Positions 16,783 to 24,691 of a stretch of 64,000 nt of DNA are shown piece after piece (positions within the stretch are counted from its first letter, which is position 1; the number at the start of each line of letters is the position of its first letter). Origin of the DNA: Pseudolabrys sp. (GTDB lineage: Bacteria > Pseudomonadota > Alphaproteobacteria > Rhizobiales > Xanthobacteraceae); NCBI GenBank assembly GCA_026125895.1, contig JAHCKG010000001.1, positions 310,001 to 374,000 of the forward strand, written 5' to 3'. The notes under the pieces were generated by a model. The model was not told where the DNA came from and searched no databases. It worked only from the letters and a program-made list of their open reading frames with translations. Made by a program: the position numbers and the translations under genes.

Positions 16783-17922
16783 ATGAATTTCTTGAATGAG
16801 AGCCAGACGCTGTGGCGCGACACGGTCCACCAATTTGTCGAGCAGGAAATTACCCGCGAGTATATCCGCAAGTGCGACACCGAACGGGTCTATCCCTATG
16901 AGGGCTACGCCAAGATCGCGCGTGCGGGCTGGCTGAAGCTGCTTATTCCGGAATCGGCCGGCGGCGACGGCGGCGACATTTTCGACTATGCGCTGATGTG
17001 CGAGGGCACCGGCAAGTTTGGCTTCGACTTTGCCACCGCGGTCATGGTGTCGACCTTCACCGCGATGAATATCGTCCACCACGGCAGCAAGGAACAGCAG
17101 GAGCAGTTCCTCGTGCCATTCATGGAGGGCAAGAGCCGGTTCTCAATCTCCATATCGGAGCCTCAGGCAGGGTCCGACGCCGCCAATACCAAGACCCGCG
17201 CCACATTGGAGAACGGGCAGTGGGTCATTCGCGGCCAGAAATTGTGGTGCAGCGGCGCCGCCGCTGACAATGTCGTCATCGCAATGCTGGTCCGCACCGG
17301 CGAAGGCAAGTCCAAGCATGAGGGGCTGTCGGTCTTGCTGATCCCCAACAACACGCCGGGGGTCACCATCCGCAGGCTGCCAACGCTGGCGCGTCGCGCC
17401 ACCGGCACCACGGAGATTTTCCTCGACGAAGCGCGCGTTCCTGAAAGCGCTGTACTCGGCAAGCCCGGGCAGGGCTGGTCGATCATCACCGAGCATCTCG
17501 AGCTCGAACGCATTGCAGTGGCTGCTGCCTATGTCGGAAATGCCCAAACCGCGGTTGACGATGCATTGCGCTATGCGCACGAGCGTATCCAATTTGACCG
17601 GGCCATCTACGAGTTTCAGGTGCTGCGTCACATGCTGGCCGATATGCAGACGCAGGTCGATGCCGCGCGCTTGCTGGTGTATCGCGCGGCCGCGCTGGCC
17701 GCCGCGTCAACGCCGTGCAGCCGCGAGGTCGCTATGGCTAAATTGTTTGCCTCGGAAACCCTGCAGACGGTGTCGCGCCAGGGCATGCAGATTCTGGGCG
17801 GCCACGGCATGCTGCCGGAAGCCGACATGGAGCGCTACTTCCGCGAAGGTATGCAATCGACCATCGGCGGTGGCACCAGCCAGATCCAGCGGACGATCAT
17901 CGCGAAATCTATGAAAATTTAG
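16783..17922 (+). CDS. Acyl-CoA dehydrogenase (second copy in operon)
   Basis: 379 residues with an AAGGAAG site before the ATG. FAD and substrate motifs are present: SISEPQAGSDAANTKT, IRGQKLWCSGAAADN, FDRAIYEFQVLRHMLADM, and the C-terminal QILGGHGMLPEADMERYFREG followed by GGGTSQIQRTIIAKS. In place of the usual YEGTSEIQ glutamate there is IGGGTSQIQ, so the catalytic base probably lies elsewhere, as in isovaleryl- or long-chain-type enzymes. It is only distantly similar to the copy at 10362 and probably handles a different chain. Last gene of the operon. Confidence 0.92.
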   Translation: MNFLNESQTLWRDTVHQFVEQEITREYIRKCDTERVYPYEGYAKIARAGWLKLLIPESAGGDGGDIFDYALMCEGTGKFGFDFATAVMVSTFTAMNIVHHGSKEQQEQFLVPFMEGKSRFSISISEPQAGSDAANTKTRATLENGQWVIRGQKLWCSGAAADNVVIAMLVRTGEGKSKHEGLSVLLIPNNTPGVTIRRLPTLARRATGTTEIFLDEARVPESAVLGKPGQGWSIITEHLELERIAVAAAYVGNAQTAVDDALRYAHERIQFDRAIYEFQVLRHMLADMQTQVDAARLLVYRAAALAAASTPCSREVAMAKLFASETLQTVSRQGMQILGGHGMLPEADMERYFREGMQSTIGGGTSQIQRTIIAKSMKI

Positions 17923-18179
17923 AATGGCCATTCGATGAGCGCGTGCAACGGGTTCCTGGCGCCGAAATGGATGCAACACATCCGCAACGTTTGGGCCTAA
18001 GTCATTGATAAGTTGATGGCAAAAACGGTTTCCTAAACCGAAGGTCGGAGGTTCGACTTTTCTCAAGGCTGCCATTGATCCGAACGAAGAATTTCCCACT
18101 TTGTATGGTCTTTTCATGCGTGCTAAAGGCCCGACAGGTTGATCAATAAATCATCCATCAGATCATCCGTCCTATGGGC
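17923..18179. other. Gene-free stretch with tRNA remnant
   Basis: After the operon the sequence becomes AT-richer and no convincing reading frame is present. The only recognisable object is the tRNA-Arg 3' half at 18026-18074. No clear terminator follows the operon. Confidence 0.6.
18026..18074 (+). pseudogene. 3'-half remnant of tRNA-Arg(CCU), possible attachment-site scar
   Basis: The segment reads as the anticodon arm (CGGT, loop TTCCTAA with anticodon CCT at 18032-18034, ACCG), a variable region and a T arm with GGAGGTTCGACT, and it ends in GCCA at 18071-18074. The 5' half (acceptor and D arm) is absent and the T stem is mismatched, so it is not a working tRNA. Tyrosine integrases often target tRNA 3' halves and leave such copies, which fits the accessory look of the next 2 kb. 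Confidence 0.55.
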
Positions 18180-18800
18180 CAAAAATTACAGCGTAATTTC
18201 AATAACATACGTGTTCGCATCTATGCCCCGCGTGGGGCGCCAAGGTCTTTTGTAAGGGGCATAGGCAAAGACTGTGGTACCGGCGAGTTTCATCGCCCGC
18301 ATTCTTTGATCGGCCCCGGGCAGGCCGCATTCCCAACTCGTATTCCCGTCTCGCTCCCCGAATACGAGGGCGCGCGGAACGCCGGGGCCCGTACGACCCC
18401 GTAGGTCTGTGCACGGGTGTTGCAACAAGAAGTGCACAGGTTATCCACGGAGTGCCGGTTTCCCCGGCGTCCCGCGCGCAGTGTTTATAGGTTTGCTCCG
18501 CACGGCCCCCGGTGGACAGACATTTCAGGCGCTCATCTTGGCGACCAGCAACCTAACCACCGCTGTGGGGCCTCGATGACGCGGCTTGTACCGTGACAAG
18601 TTATCACCGCGCGCATCGTCACGAGCCCCGGCGAGGCAAGCCGATTTGCCTCGGGACCGAGCGGCTTGGACCGCCGGGAGGGGAAAACCGCGCCGCATCT
18701 CCGACGCCCCGTCCCGGCCACCGCTCCCCGCCCCGCATCTGAAGATGCTGTACAGACACCCCTCGCTCGATGGGGCGGGATGACTGGAAGATAAGCCTAG
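18180..18800. other. Structured non-coding segment, candidate ncRNA or repeat
   Basis: No reading frame here looks coding, but perfect stems are dense. CTATGCCCC (18221-18229) pairs with GGGGCATAG (18256-18264), CTCGTATTC (18337-18345) with GAATACGAG (18360-18368), and CGAGGCAA (18632-18639) with TTGCCTCG (18646-18653). CCGGGA-GGGG (18674-18683) pairs with CCCC-G-TCCCGG (18707-18717) with one bulged base. I recall closely similar DNA recurring in Bradyrhizobium-type genomes, often annotated as spurious small proteins; I cannot verify this here. Strand of any transcript is unknown. Confidence 0.45.
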
Positions 18801-19141
18801 GGCAGAGTGCAAGTCAATAGTCCTAGGAATATTATTTTGCCATTGGGATGGTGCGCCAAACGCGGCTTAGCGCGCTTGCAATGTGCTCATATCATTGATA
18901 AATATACACTTTTGGGCCGAGAGTTATCTTGCGGGTGTACGCAGCCCGGTCTGCAGAATTCGCGTCCGAATTGCCTAAAAGAGTATTTTTGTAGTTTGCA
19001 ACTTTGGGGACCAACTGCGATATTCGGCCGTCTGCGAGGCGAGCCGTGCCGGAGAGACCACCGCGTCCTATCTCGTCCCACGCCAGGGCCGCTTCTGGTG
19101 GCTCTGACCAAACTCCGTCGCGCGCGGTAAGCGCGGGCTTT

Positions 19142-19384
19142 ATGAAATCTCGCGTGGTGAAACGCTCAATTGTCGTTGGGCGTCACAAGACGAGCGTGAG
19201 TCTGGAAGATGTGTTCTGGAATGAACTGCGCAGGATCGCCGCCGAGCAAGGTGTAGCGCTGTCACAGCTAGTAGGCCGCATCGACGCAGAGCGCCAGCAT
19301 GGGAATCTTTCGTCCGCGCTCCGCGTGTTTGTTTTTGAGCAAAGCTGTCAGCGCGCGCCGACGGGGCTTCTCCGGAGCCCTTAG
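19142..19384 (+). CDS. Ribbon-helix-helix domain protein
   Basis: 80 residues. After a short basic start (KSRVVKRSIVV) comes the RHH_4-type core: RHKTSVSLEDVFWNELRRIA followed by GVALSQLVGRIDAER and NLSSALRVFVFE. RHH proteins dimerise and bind DNA through the N-terminal strand, here GRHKTSVSLE. ATG at 19142 is chosen because the conserved part begins 10 residues later. It stands alone behind the structured segment. Its targets are unknown. Small rhizobial proteins of this type are often stand-alone regulators. Confidence 0.75.
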   Translation: MKSRVVKRSIVVGRHKTSVSLEDVFWNELRRIAAEQGVALSQLVGRIDAERQHGNLSSALRVFVFEQSCQRAPTGLLRSP

Positions 19385-19396
19385 TGCCGTGCTGCC

Positions 19397-19660
19397 TTAG
19401 CTCGACGTATCTCCGCTTGCGTCGGCGACTGCGGTTCTGCTGAGTTCCTGAAGGAATGCGTGAAGCGGGGGCCAAGTGCCAAGCGCAATCAGCATTCCTT
19501 TGGCCGCCTCGACCGACAGAGTCGCCAAATAAATCTCGCCGCCCAATGCGTTCATTTGGACGCGAATGGACTGAGTGTCGGGTGGGCATGCCGTAGTCCG
19601 GCCTTGAAAGGACGCGGGTACGGATATCACCAAGCCTAACTCCGTAATTTGCTCGGACAT
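19397..19660 (-). CDS. Hypothetical protein
   Basis: An 87-residue frame starting MSEQITELGLVISVPASF. I do not recognise a family. No signal peptide or membrane segment is visible; the centre (GEIYLATLSVEAAKGMLIALGTW) reads as strand-helix. The open frame continues upstream to an ATG at 19855, which would give about 150 residues and would overlap the possible start region of the next gene; the shorter form is the conservative choice. Base composition is less GC-rich than the neighbours. Confidence 0.45.
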   Translation of the reverse strand: MSEQITELGLVISVPASFQGRTTACPPDTQSIRVQMNALGGEIYLATLSVEAAKGMLIALGTWPPLHAFLQELSRTAVADASGDTSS

Positions 19661-19943
19661 TTTGGTTTCTTTGCTAGACCAGATGAGCGAAACACGTAAA
19701 AAGTGCCGATTTGTCTTATGCCAGCCATGATATATATCAATGGAGGCGCGATTGGGTGTCAGTCCGGGAACGAGCGATGGCCAATTGACCCTGATCAAAG
19801 CCGTTTCTCCTTTGGCGCGATAATTTTCAGCCTGTAACCGGTCGAGATGCGACATGCGCCTTGGCGCCGTCACTTCGTGCGGCTTCCGGCGTGCACAGTC
19901 ACGCCATGGGAGCCGCGGTTCGGCGCGCGTACGGCAAACAACG

Positions 19944-22235
19944 ATGGTTCAGTTGTCCGACGATAGCGGGCGTCCAACTGCCGGCGATGCAGCGCGGCGC
20001 GCCGTTGCATCCGTGGGGGACGACGCCATTCGCCGGGCGATCGCCGTCAGCGCGATCGAGTTGCTGCACTCGCCGGGGCCGGAAGCTCTGATCGCCAGGA
20101 TTCTGGAGCGGATCGGTCAGGCCTGCGGCGTCAGTCGCGTTCAGCTCTACGAAGACAAGCGGGATCCCTCCGGCGCCGTCGCGCCGGCCCTGCGCTCCGC
20201 ATGGCTTGCGCCGAATGTGGCGGCGGCGCCGCAACGGTCTGGTAGCGGGACATTAGCCGGGCAGGCGCCATCTTTGCCGGCCCAGGACGGAGCCGTCGCG
20301 CTCCTGGCGCGGGATGCCCCGGAGCCGCTTCGCGGTGTCCTTTCCGCCGCCGGTGTCAAATCGGTGCTGATGATGCCGGTCGCCGTCGGCGGCGCCCGTT
20401 ACGGCGAGGTCCATTTCGACGATTGCGTCCAGGAGCGTGCGTGGTCCGCCGCCGAGATCGATGCCCTGCGGCTGCTCGCCGAAATGATCGGCACCGCCAT
20501 CGCGCGGGCGCGCGACCTTCAGGAATTTTCCGACATCAGCTGGGTCATCGACCACAGCCCCGTCATCCTCTATCGCATCGGCGGCAAAGCTCCGTTCCCG
20601 ATGACCTATATCTCGCGCAATGTTCGGCGTTACGGCTATGACGGGCGTGACTTGCTGAGCTCGCCATGCCGCTATCAGGAGCTGTTCCACCCCGACGATC
20701 TGCCGGCCGTGATGACGACGATCACCGCCATCGCGACCGGCGAGGTCAGCGAGGTGATCCGCGAGCGGCGCCTGCGCGATGCCGACGGCAATTACATCTG
20801 GTTCGAAGACCGCGCGCGCGGCCACTACGGCCCGGGGCACGAGCTTCTGGAGATCGAGGGTCTTCTCGTCGACATCAGCGAGCGCAAGAACAGCGAACTC
20901 AAGCTTGAGCAGATTTCGCTGGCCGATCCCGTCACCGGACTTCCCAACCGCAAGGCCTTCATGGCCGAGCTTGAGCGAGCCTATTCGGCGGCGCGCCGCG
21001 GCGGGCCGGCCTTCGCCATCCATTACATCGATCTCGACCGCTTCAAGGATATCAACGACGTCTTCGGCCACTCAAAAGGCGACGAACTGCTGAAGGCCGT
21101 GGCCGATCGCTTGCGGCGGATGCGCCGCAGGAATGCCGACGTGATCGCCCGGTTCGGCGGTGACGAATTCGTGGTCCTGCAATCGGAGATTTCCGATCCG
21201 GCCGACGCCGGCGCGCTGGCCGCGCGCCTGCTCAAGGCCATCGAGGAACCGTTCAATCTCGGCATGGAGATCCACACCACCGCGAGCATCGGCATCGCCG
21301 TCTTCTCGCCTGAGGTGACCGGCACCGAGGAGATGATCAAGCAGGTCGATCTCGCGCTGTATCGGGCGAAGGACCTCGGCCGCAATCAATTCCACTTCCA
21401 CTCGGAGGCGCTCGATGCCGCGACCATCGAACGCGTCATGCTGGGAGGCGACCTGCAGCGCGCGCTCGACCGCGGCGAATTGCAGCTCAACTTCCAGCCG
21501 CAGGTCGAGATCGCGACCGGCCGGATCATCGGTTTCGAGGCCCTGGCACGCTGGAATCACCCGACGAAAGGGCCGATCGGCCCGGCCCGCTTCGTGGCCA
21601 TCGCGGAAAGCAACGGCACCATCCACCGGCTCGGGCGCTGGGTGATCGACGCCGTCTGCCAGCAGATTTCGCAATGGCGTGCCGCGGGGCTGAAGCCGCC
21701 GCCGGTTTCGTTCAATGTGTCCGCCGGGCAGTTGCGGGGAGCGGCCGAGTTCGACCGCGAACTGGCCGAACGATTGCGTCACTGGTCCGTCGGACCGAAA
21801 GCGGTCGAAATCGAGTTGACCGAAACCGTGCTGATGGAAACGACGCAGCGCCATCGCGACATCATCGGCCGCCTGTACAGCCTGGGCGTGCCGATCGCGA
21901 TCGACGACTTCGGCACCGGTTACTCCTCGCTCAGCTATCTGCGGACCTATCGTGTCGATCACATCAAGGTGGCGCAGGAGTTCATCAAGGACATCAAGCC
22001 GGGCTCCGGCGGTATCGCTATCGTCCGCGCCGCCATCAGCCTCGGCCGCGAGCTCGGCATCCCGGTGATCGCCGAAGGCGTCGAAACGCGGTTCCAGCTC
22101 GATCTGGTCAAGGAGGCAGGCTGCCAATTCGTCCAGGGCTTCTATTTCAGTCCGCCCGTACCTGCAGACCGCGCGGCCGAGCTTTTGCAGCGGGGCGTCG
22201 TCGTGCCGGACGAGACCGGCAAACCGGCAAGCTGA
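19944..22235 (+). CDS. GAF-PAS-GGDEF-EAL cyclic-di-GMP signalling protein
   Basis: About 763 residues, soluble. Order: GAF-like sensor (about 20-180; LLHSPGPEALIARILERIGQ, then MMPVAVGGARYGEVHFD), PAS (about 195-320; VIDHSPVILYRIGG to EIEGLLVDISERK), GGDEF (about 325-480; active-site ARFGGDEFVV intact) and EAL (about 495-745). The EAL domain keeps its catalytic set: FEALARW, FNVSA, ELTETVL, DDFGTGYSS, HIKV, AEGVET and VQGFYFS. It may therefore both make and break c-di-GMP, with the sensors deciding. ATG 19944 is used because upstream residues look non-conserved; an ATG at 19854 is possible. It stands alone; nearby motility genes are possible outputs. Confidence 0.92.
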   Translation: MVQLSDDSGRPTAGDAARRAVASVGDDAIRRAIAVSAIELLHSPGPEALIARILERIGQACGVSRVQLYEDKRDPSGAVAPALRSAWLAPNVAAAPQRSGSGTLAGQAPSLPAQDGAVALLARDAPEPLRGVLSAAGVKSVLMMPVAVGGARYGEVHFDDCVQERAWSAAEIDALRLLAEMIGTAIARARDLQEFSDISWVIDHSPVILYRIGGKAPFPMTYISRNVRRYGYDGRDLLSSPCRYQELFHPDDLPAVMTTITAIATGEVSEVIRERRLRDADGNYIWFEDRARGHYGPGHELLEIEGLLVDISERKNSELKLEQISLADPVTGLPNRKAFMAELERAYSAARRGGPAFAIHYIDLDRFKDINDVFGHSKGDELLKAVADRLRRMRRRNADVIARFGGDEFVVLQSEISDPADAGALAARLLKAIEEPFNLGMEIHTTASIGIAVFSPEVTGTEEMIKQVDLALYRAKDLGRNQFHFHSEALDAATIERVMLGGDLQRALDRGELQLNFQPQVEIATGRIIGFEALARWNHPTKGPIGPARFVAIAESNGTIHRLGRWVIDAVCQQISQWRAAGLKPPPVSFNVSAGQLRGAAEFDRELAERLRHWSVGPKAVEIELTETVLMETTQRHRDIIGRLYSLGVPIAIDDFGTGYSSLSYLRTYRVDHIKVAQEFIKDIKPGSGGIAIVRAAISLGRELGIPVIAEGVETRFQLDLVKEAGCQFVQGFYFSPPVPADRAAELLQRGVVVPDETGKPAS

Positions 22236-22376
22236 GAGCGCCGATTGGCCCTCCGCCGCGATGCTATCCCTGCAAGGCCAGTGCCAGGGCGGGACTCAAC
22301 AGCGGCCGCCGCCTTCGATAAGCTTTTGTCCGCGAGCCGGCGCCAGACCGGACTGAAGCACCAGCGGGGAAAGCCT

Positions 22377-23996
22377 TTGCAGGATGGAAATTCGTTCGAT
22401 TATATCGTGGTTGGTGCCGGCAGCGCCGGCTGCGTGCTGGCGGAGCGGCTGTCGGCGTCCGGCAAGCACCGCGTGCTGCTCATCGAAGCGGGTGGCCGCG
22501 ACCGCAACATCTGGATCCACATTCCGCTCGGCTACGGCAAGCTGTTCACCGACGCCCGCGTCAACTGGCTGTATCAGACCGAGCCGGAGCCGGAGCTCAA
22601 CGGTCGCCGCGTGATACAACCGCGCGGCAAGGTGCTCGGCGGCTCGAGCTCGATCAACGGCCTGCTTTATGTCCGCGGCCAGCGCGAGGACTTCGACCAC
22701 TGGCGCCAACTCGGCAATGCCGGCTGGAGCTTCGACGACGTGCTGCCGTACTTCCGCCAGGCAGAGGACCAGGAGCGCGGCGCCGATGACCTGCATGGCG
22801 AGGGCGGGCCGCTCTGCGTATCCGACGTCGAGCCGCATCCGCTGTGCGAAGCCTTCATCGCGGCTGCGGAGCAGGCGGGCCATCCGCGCAACGACGATTT
22901 CAACGGTACGACGCAGGAGGGCGCCGGCTATTACCAGCTCACCGCGCGCAACGGCCGCCGCTGTTCGACCGCCAAGGGCTATCTCAAGCGGGCGCTGAAG
23001 CGAGCCAATCTAAAGGTCGCCTCGGAGGCGCTGGCAACGCGCATCCTGTTCGAGGGCAAGCGCGCCGTCGGCGTCGAATACCGCCAGCACGGTCGTCTCG
23101 TGCAGGCGCGCGCCGCCGGGGAAGTCGTGCTGTCCGGCGGCGCCTTCAATTCACCCCAGCTCTTGCAGCTGTCGGGCGTCGGTCCAGGCGAGTTGCTCAA
23201 GTCGCACGGCATCGAGGTGCGGCATGAGATGCCCGGCGTCGGCGCCGACTTGCAGGATCACTTCCAGGCGCGTTTCCAGTATCGCTGCACCGAGCGCATC
23301 ACCATCAACGACACCATGGCGAGCTTCACCCGCCAGATCGGCGCCGCGCTTAATTACGCCATCAACCGCAAGGGCCCGCTGACCATCGGCGCCGGCTATG
23401 CCGGCGGCTTCTTCAAGACCGATCCGTCGCTGGCTTCGCCCGACGTGCAGATCCACTTCATCCTGTTCACCGCGGATTCGGTCGGGCAGAAATTGCATCC
23501 ATTTCCCGGCTTCCTCGCCTCGGTGTGCCAATTACGGCCGCACAGCCGCGGCACGGTGCGCATCAAGTCGGCCAATCCGGAGGGCGCGCCGGCGATCCAG
23601 GCGAATTACATGAGTGCCGCCTTCGATCGGGACGTCATGGTCGCCGGCATGAAATTGACGCGCCAGATCATGAGCCAGCCGGCAATCGCCCGCTACGTCG
23701 CGGAGGAGATCAATCCCGGTCCGACGTGTCAGAGCGATGCACAACTGCTGGAATTCGCCCGCGACAAGGGCACCACGGTGTTTCATCCGGTCAGCACCTG
23801 CCGCATGGGCCCCGATCCGAAGGCGGTGGTCGACGAGCGGCTGCGCGTGCGCGGCCTCGACGGTTTGCGCGTCGCCGACGGCTCGATCATGCCGAGCCTG
23901 GTGTCGGGCAATACCAACGCCGCGATCGTGATGATCGCGGAGAAGGCGGCGGCGATGATACTTCAGGACGCTATGCGGCCGGCGGTGGCGGCCTAA
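22377..23996 (+). CDS. GMC-family oxidoreductase (choline/alcohol dehydrogenase-like)
   Basis: 539 residues, typical for the family. The FAD-binding motif DYIVVGAGSAGCVLAERLS begins at about residue 8, followed by LLIEAGG, the GMC signature PRGKVLGGSSSINGLLYVRG, and the second signature GAFNSPQLLQLSGVG. The C-terminal catalytic region has VFHPVSTCRMG (active-site His) and DGSIMPSLVSGNTNAAIVMIAEKAA. It oxidises an alcohol with FAD, substrate unknown. TTG at 22377 with GGGGA about 7 bases upstream fits the family N-terminus better than the longer frame. Its stop overlaps the convergent livF stop by 4 bases. Confidence 0.9.
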   Translation: MQDGNSFDYIVVGAGSAGCVLAERLSASGKHRVLLIEAGGRDRNIWIHIPLGYGKLFTDARVNWLYQTEPEPELNGRRVIQPRGKVLGGSSSINGLLYVRGQREDFDHWRQLGNAGWSFDDVLPYFRQAEDQERGADDLHGEGGPLCVSDVEPHPLCEAFIAAAEQAGHPRNDDFNGTTQEGAGYYQLTARNGRRCSTAKGYLKRALKRANLKVASEALATRILFEGKRAVGVEYRQHGRLVQARAAGEVVLSGGAFNSPQLLQLSGVGPGELLKSHGIEVRHEMPGVGADLQDHFQARFQYRCTERITINDTMASFTRQIGAALNYAINRKGPLTIGAGYAGGFFKTDPSLASPDVQIHFILFTADSVGQKLHPFPGFLASVCQLRPHSRGTVRIKSANPEGAPAIQANYMSAAFDRDVMVAGMKLTRQIMSQPAIARYVAEEINPGPTCQSDAQLLEFARDKGTTVFHPVSTCRMGPDPKAVVDERLRVRGLDGLRVADGSIMPSLVSGNTNAAIVMIAEKAAAMILQDAMRPAVAA

Positions 23997-24691
23997 ACGC
24001 CCAGATATCTTTGCAGCACGCCGGGGTCGGCCTTGATCTCGGCCGACGGGCCTTCGTGCACGATGTGGCCGTTGTTGATGATGTAGATGCGGTTGGCTAG
24101 CGCCAAGGTCGCGGCGAGATTCTGCTCGACCAGGACGATGGTCTGTCCGGCGGCGGCGAGATCGCGGCAGGCCTTCATCAGGTCGCGCACGATCACCGGA
24201 GCCAATCCCTCAAATGGCTCATCGAGCAGAATGATCTTGGGATCGCGCACCAGGGCGCGCGCAATCGCCAGCATCTGCTGCTCGCCGCCGGACAGGTCGG
24301 TGCCGCGGCTCGTCCGCCGCTCCTTCAGTCGCGGGAACATCTCGTAGATGCGTTCCAGCGGCCATTTGTTGTCGGCCGTCAGGCTCGCCAGGATGATGTT
24401 TTCCTCGACATTGAGGCTGCCGAAGATGCGGCGGTCTTCCGGCACCAGCTGCATGCCGGCCTGGGCGATGGTGTGCGCCTTGCGGCCGGCGATGTCGTTG
24501 CCGTCGAGCATGATCTGACCGTGGCGCGGCGTCACCACGCCCATCAGGCTCTTCAGCGTCGTCGATTTGCCGGCGCCGTTGCGGCCGATCAACGCGACGA
24601 CCTCGTTCTTCTCGACGCGCAAGTTGAGATCGAACAGGATGTGCGAGTCGCCGTAGTAGCTGTTCAGGCCCTTGACCTCGAGCAAGCTCAT
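23993..24691 (-). CDS. livF: Branched-chain amino acid-type ABC transporter ATP-binding protein LivF
   Basis: 232 residues with Walker A GRNGAGKST, Q-loop region, signature LSGGEQQMLAIARAL, Walker B IILLDEPFEGLAP and the switch-histidine equivalent Q in LVEQNLAATL, all LivF-typical. It powers import together with the fused permease/ATPase upstream. Its start overlaps the upstream stop, so it is the last gene of the liv operon. Substrate is uncertain because this family also carries urea, amides and aromatic acids. Confidence 0.93.
   Translation of the reverse strand: MSLLEVKGLNSYYGDSHILFDLNLRVEKNEVVALIGRNGAGKSTTLKSLMGVVTPRHGQIMLDGNDIAGRKAHTIAQAGMQLVPEDRRIFGSLNVEENIILASLTADNKWPLERIYEMFPRLKERRTSRGTDLSGGEQQMLAIARALVRDPKIILLDEPFEGLAPVIVRDLMKACRDLAAAGQTIVLVEQNLAATLALANRIYIINNGHIVHEGPSAEIKADPGVLQRYLGV

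Noticed and set aside
18026-18074. Functional tRNA gene
   Set aside because: No acceptor or D arm upstream and a mismatched T stem; only a fragment.
18186-18437. Open frames on both strands of the structured segment
   Set aside because: Arginine-rich translations, no ribosome sites, and the frames follow the palindromes; they look like chance frames in GC-rich DNA.
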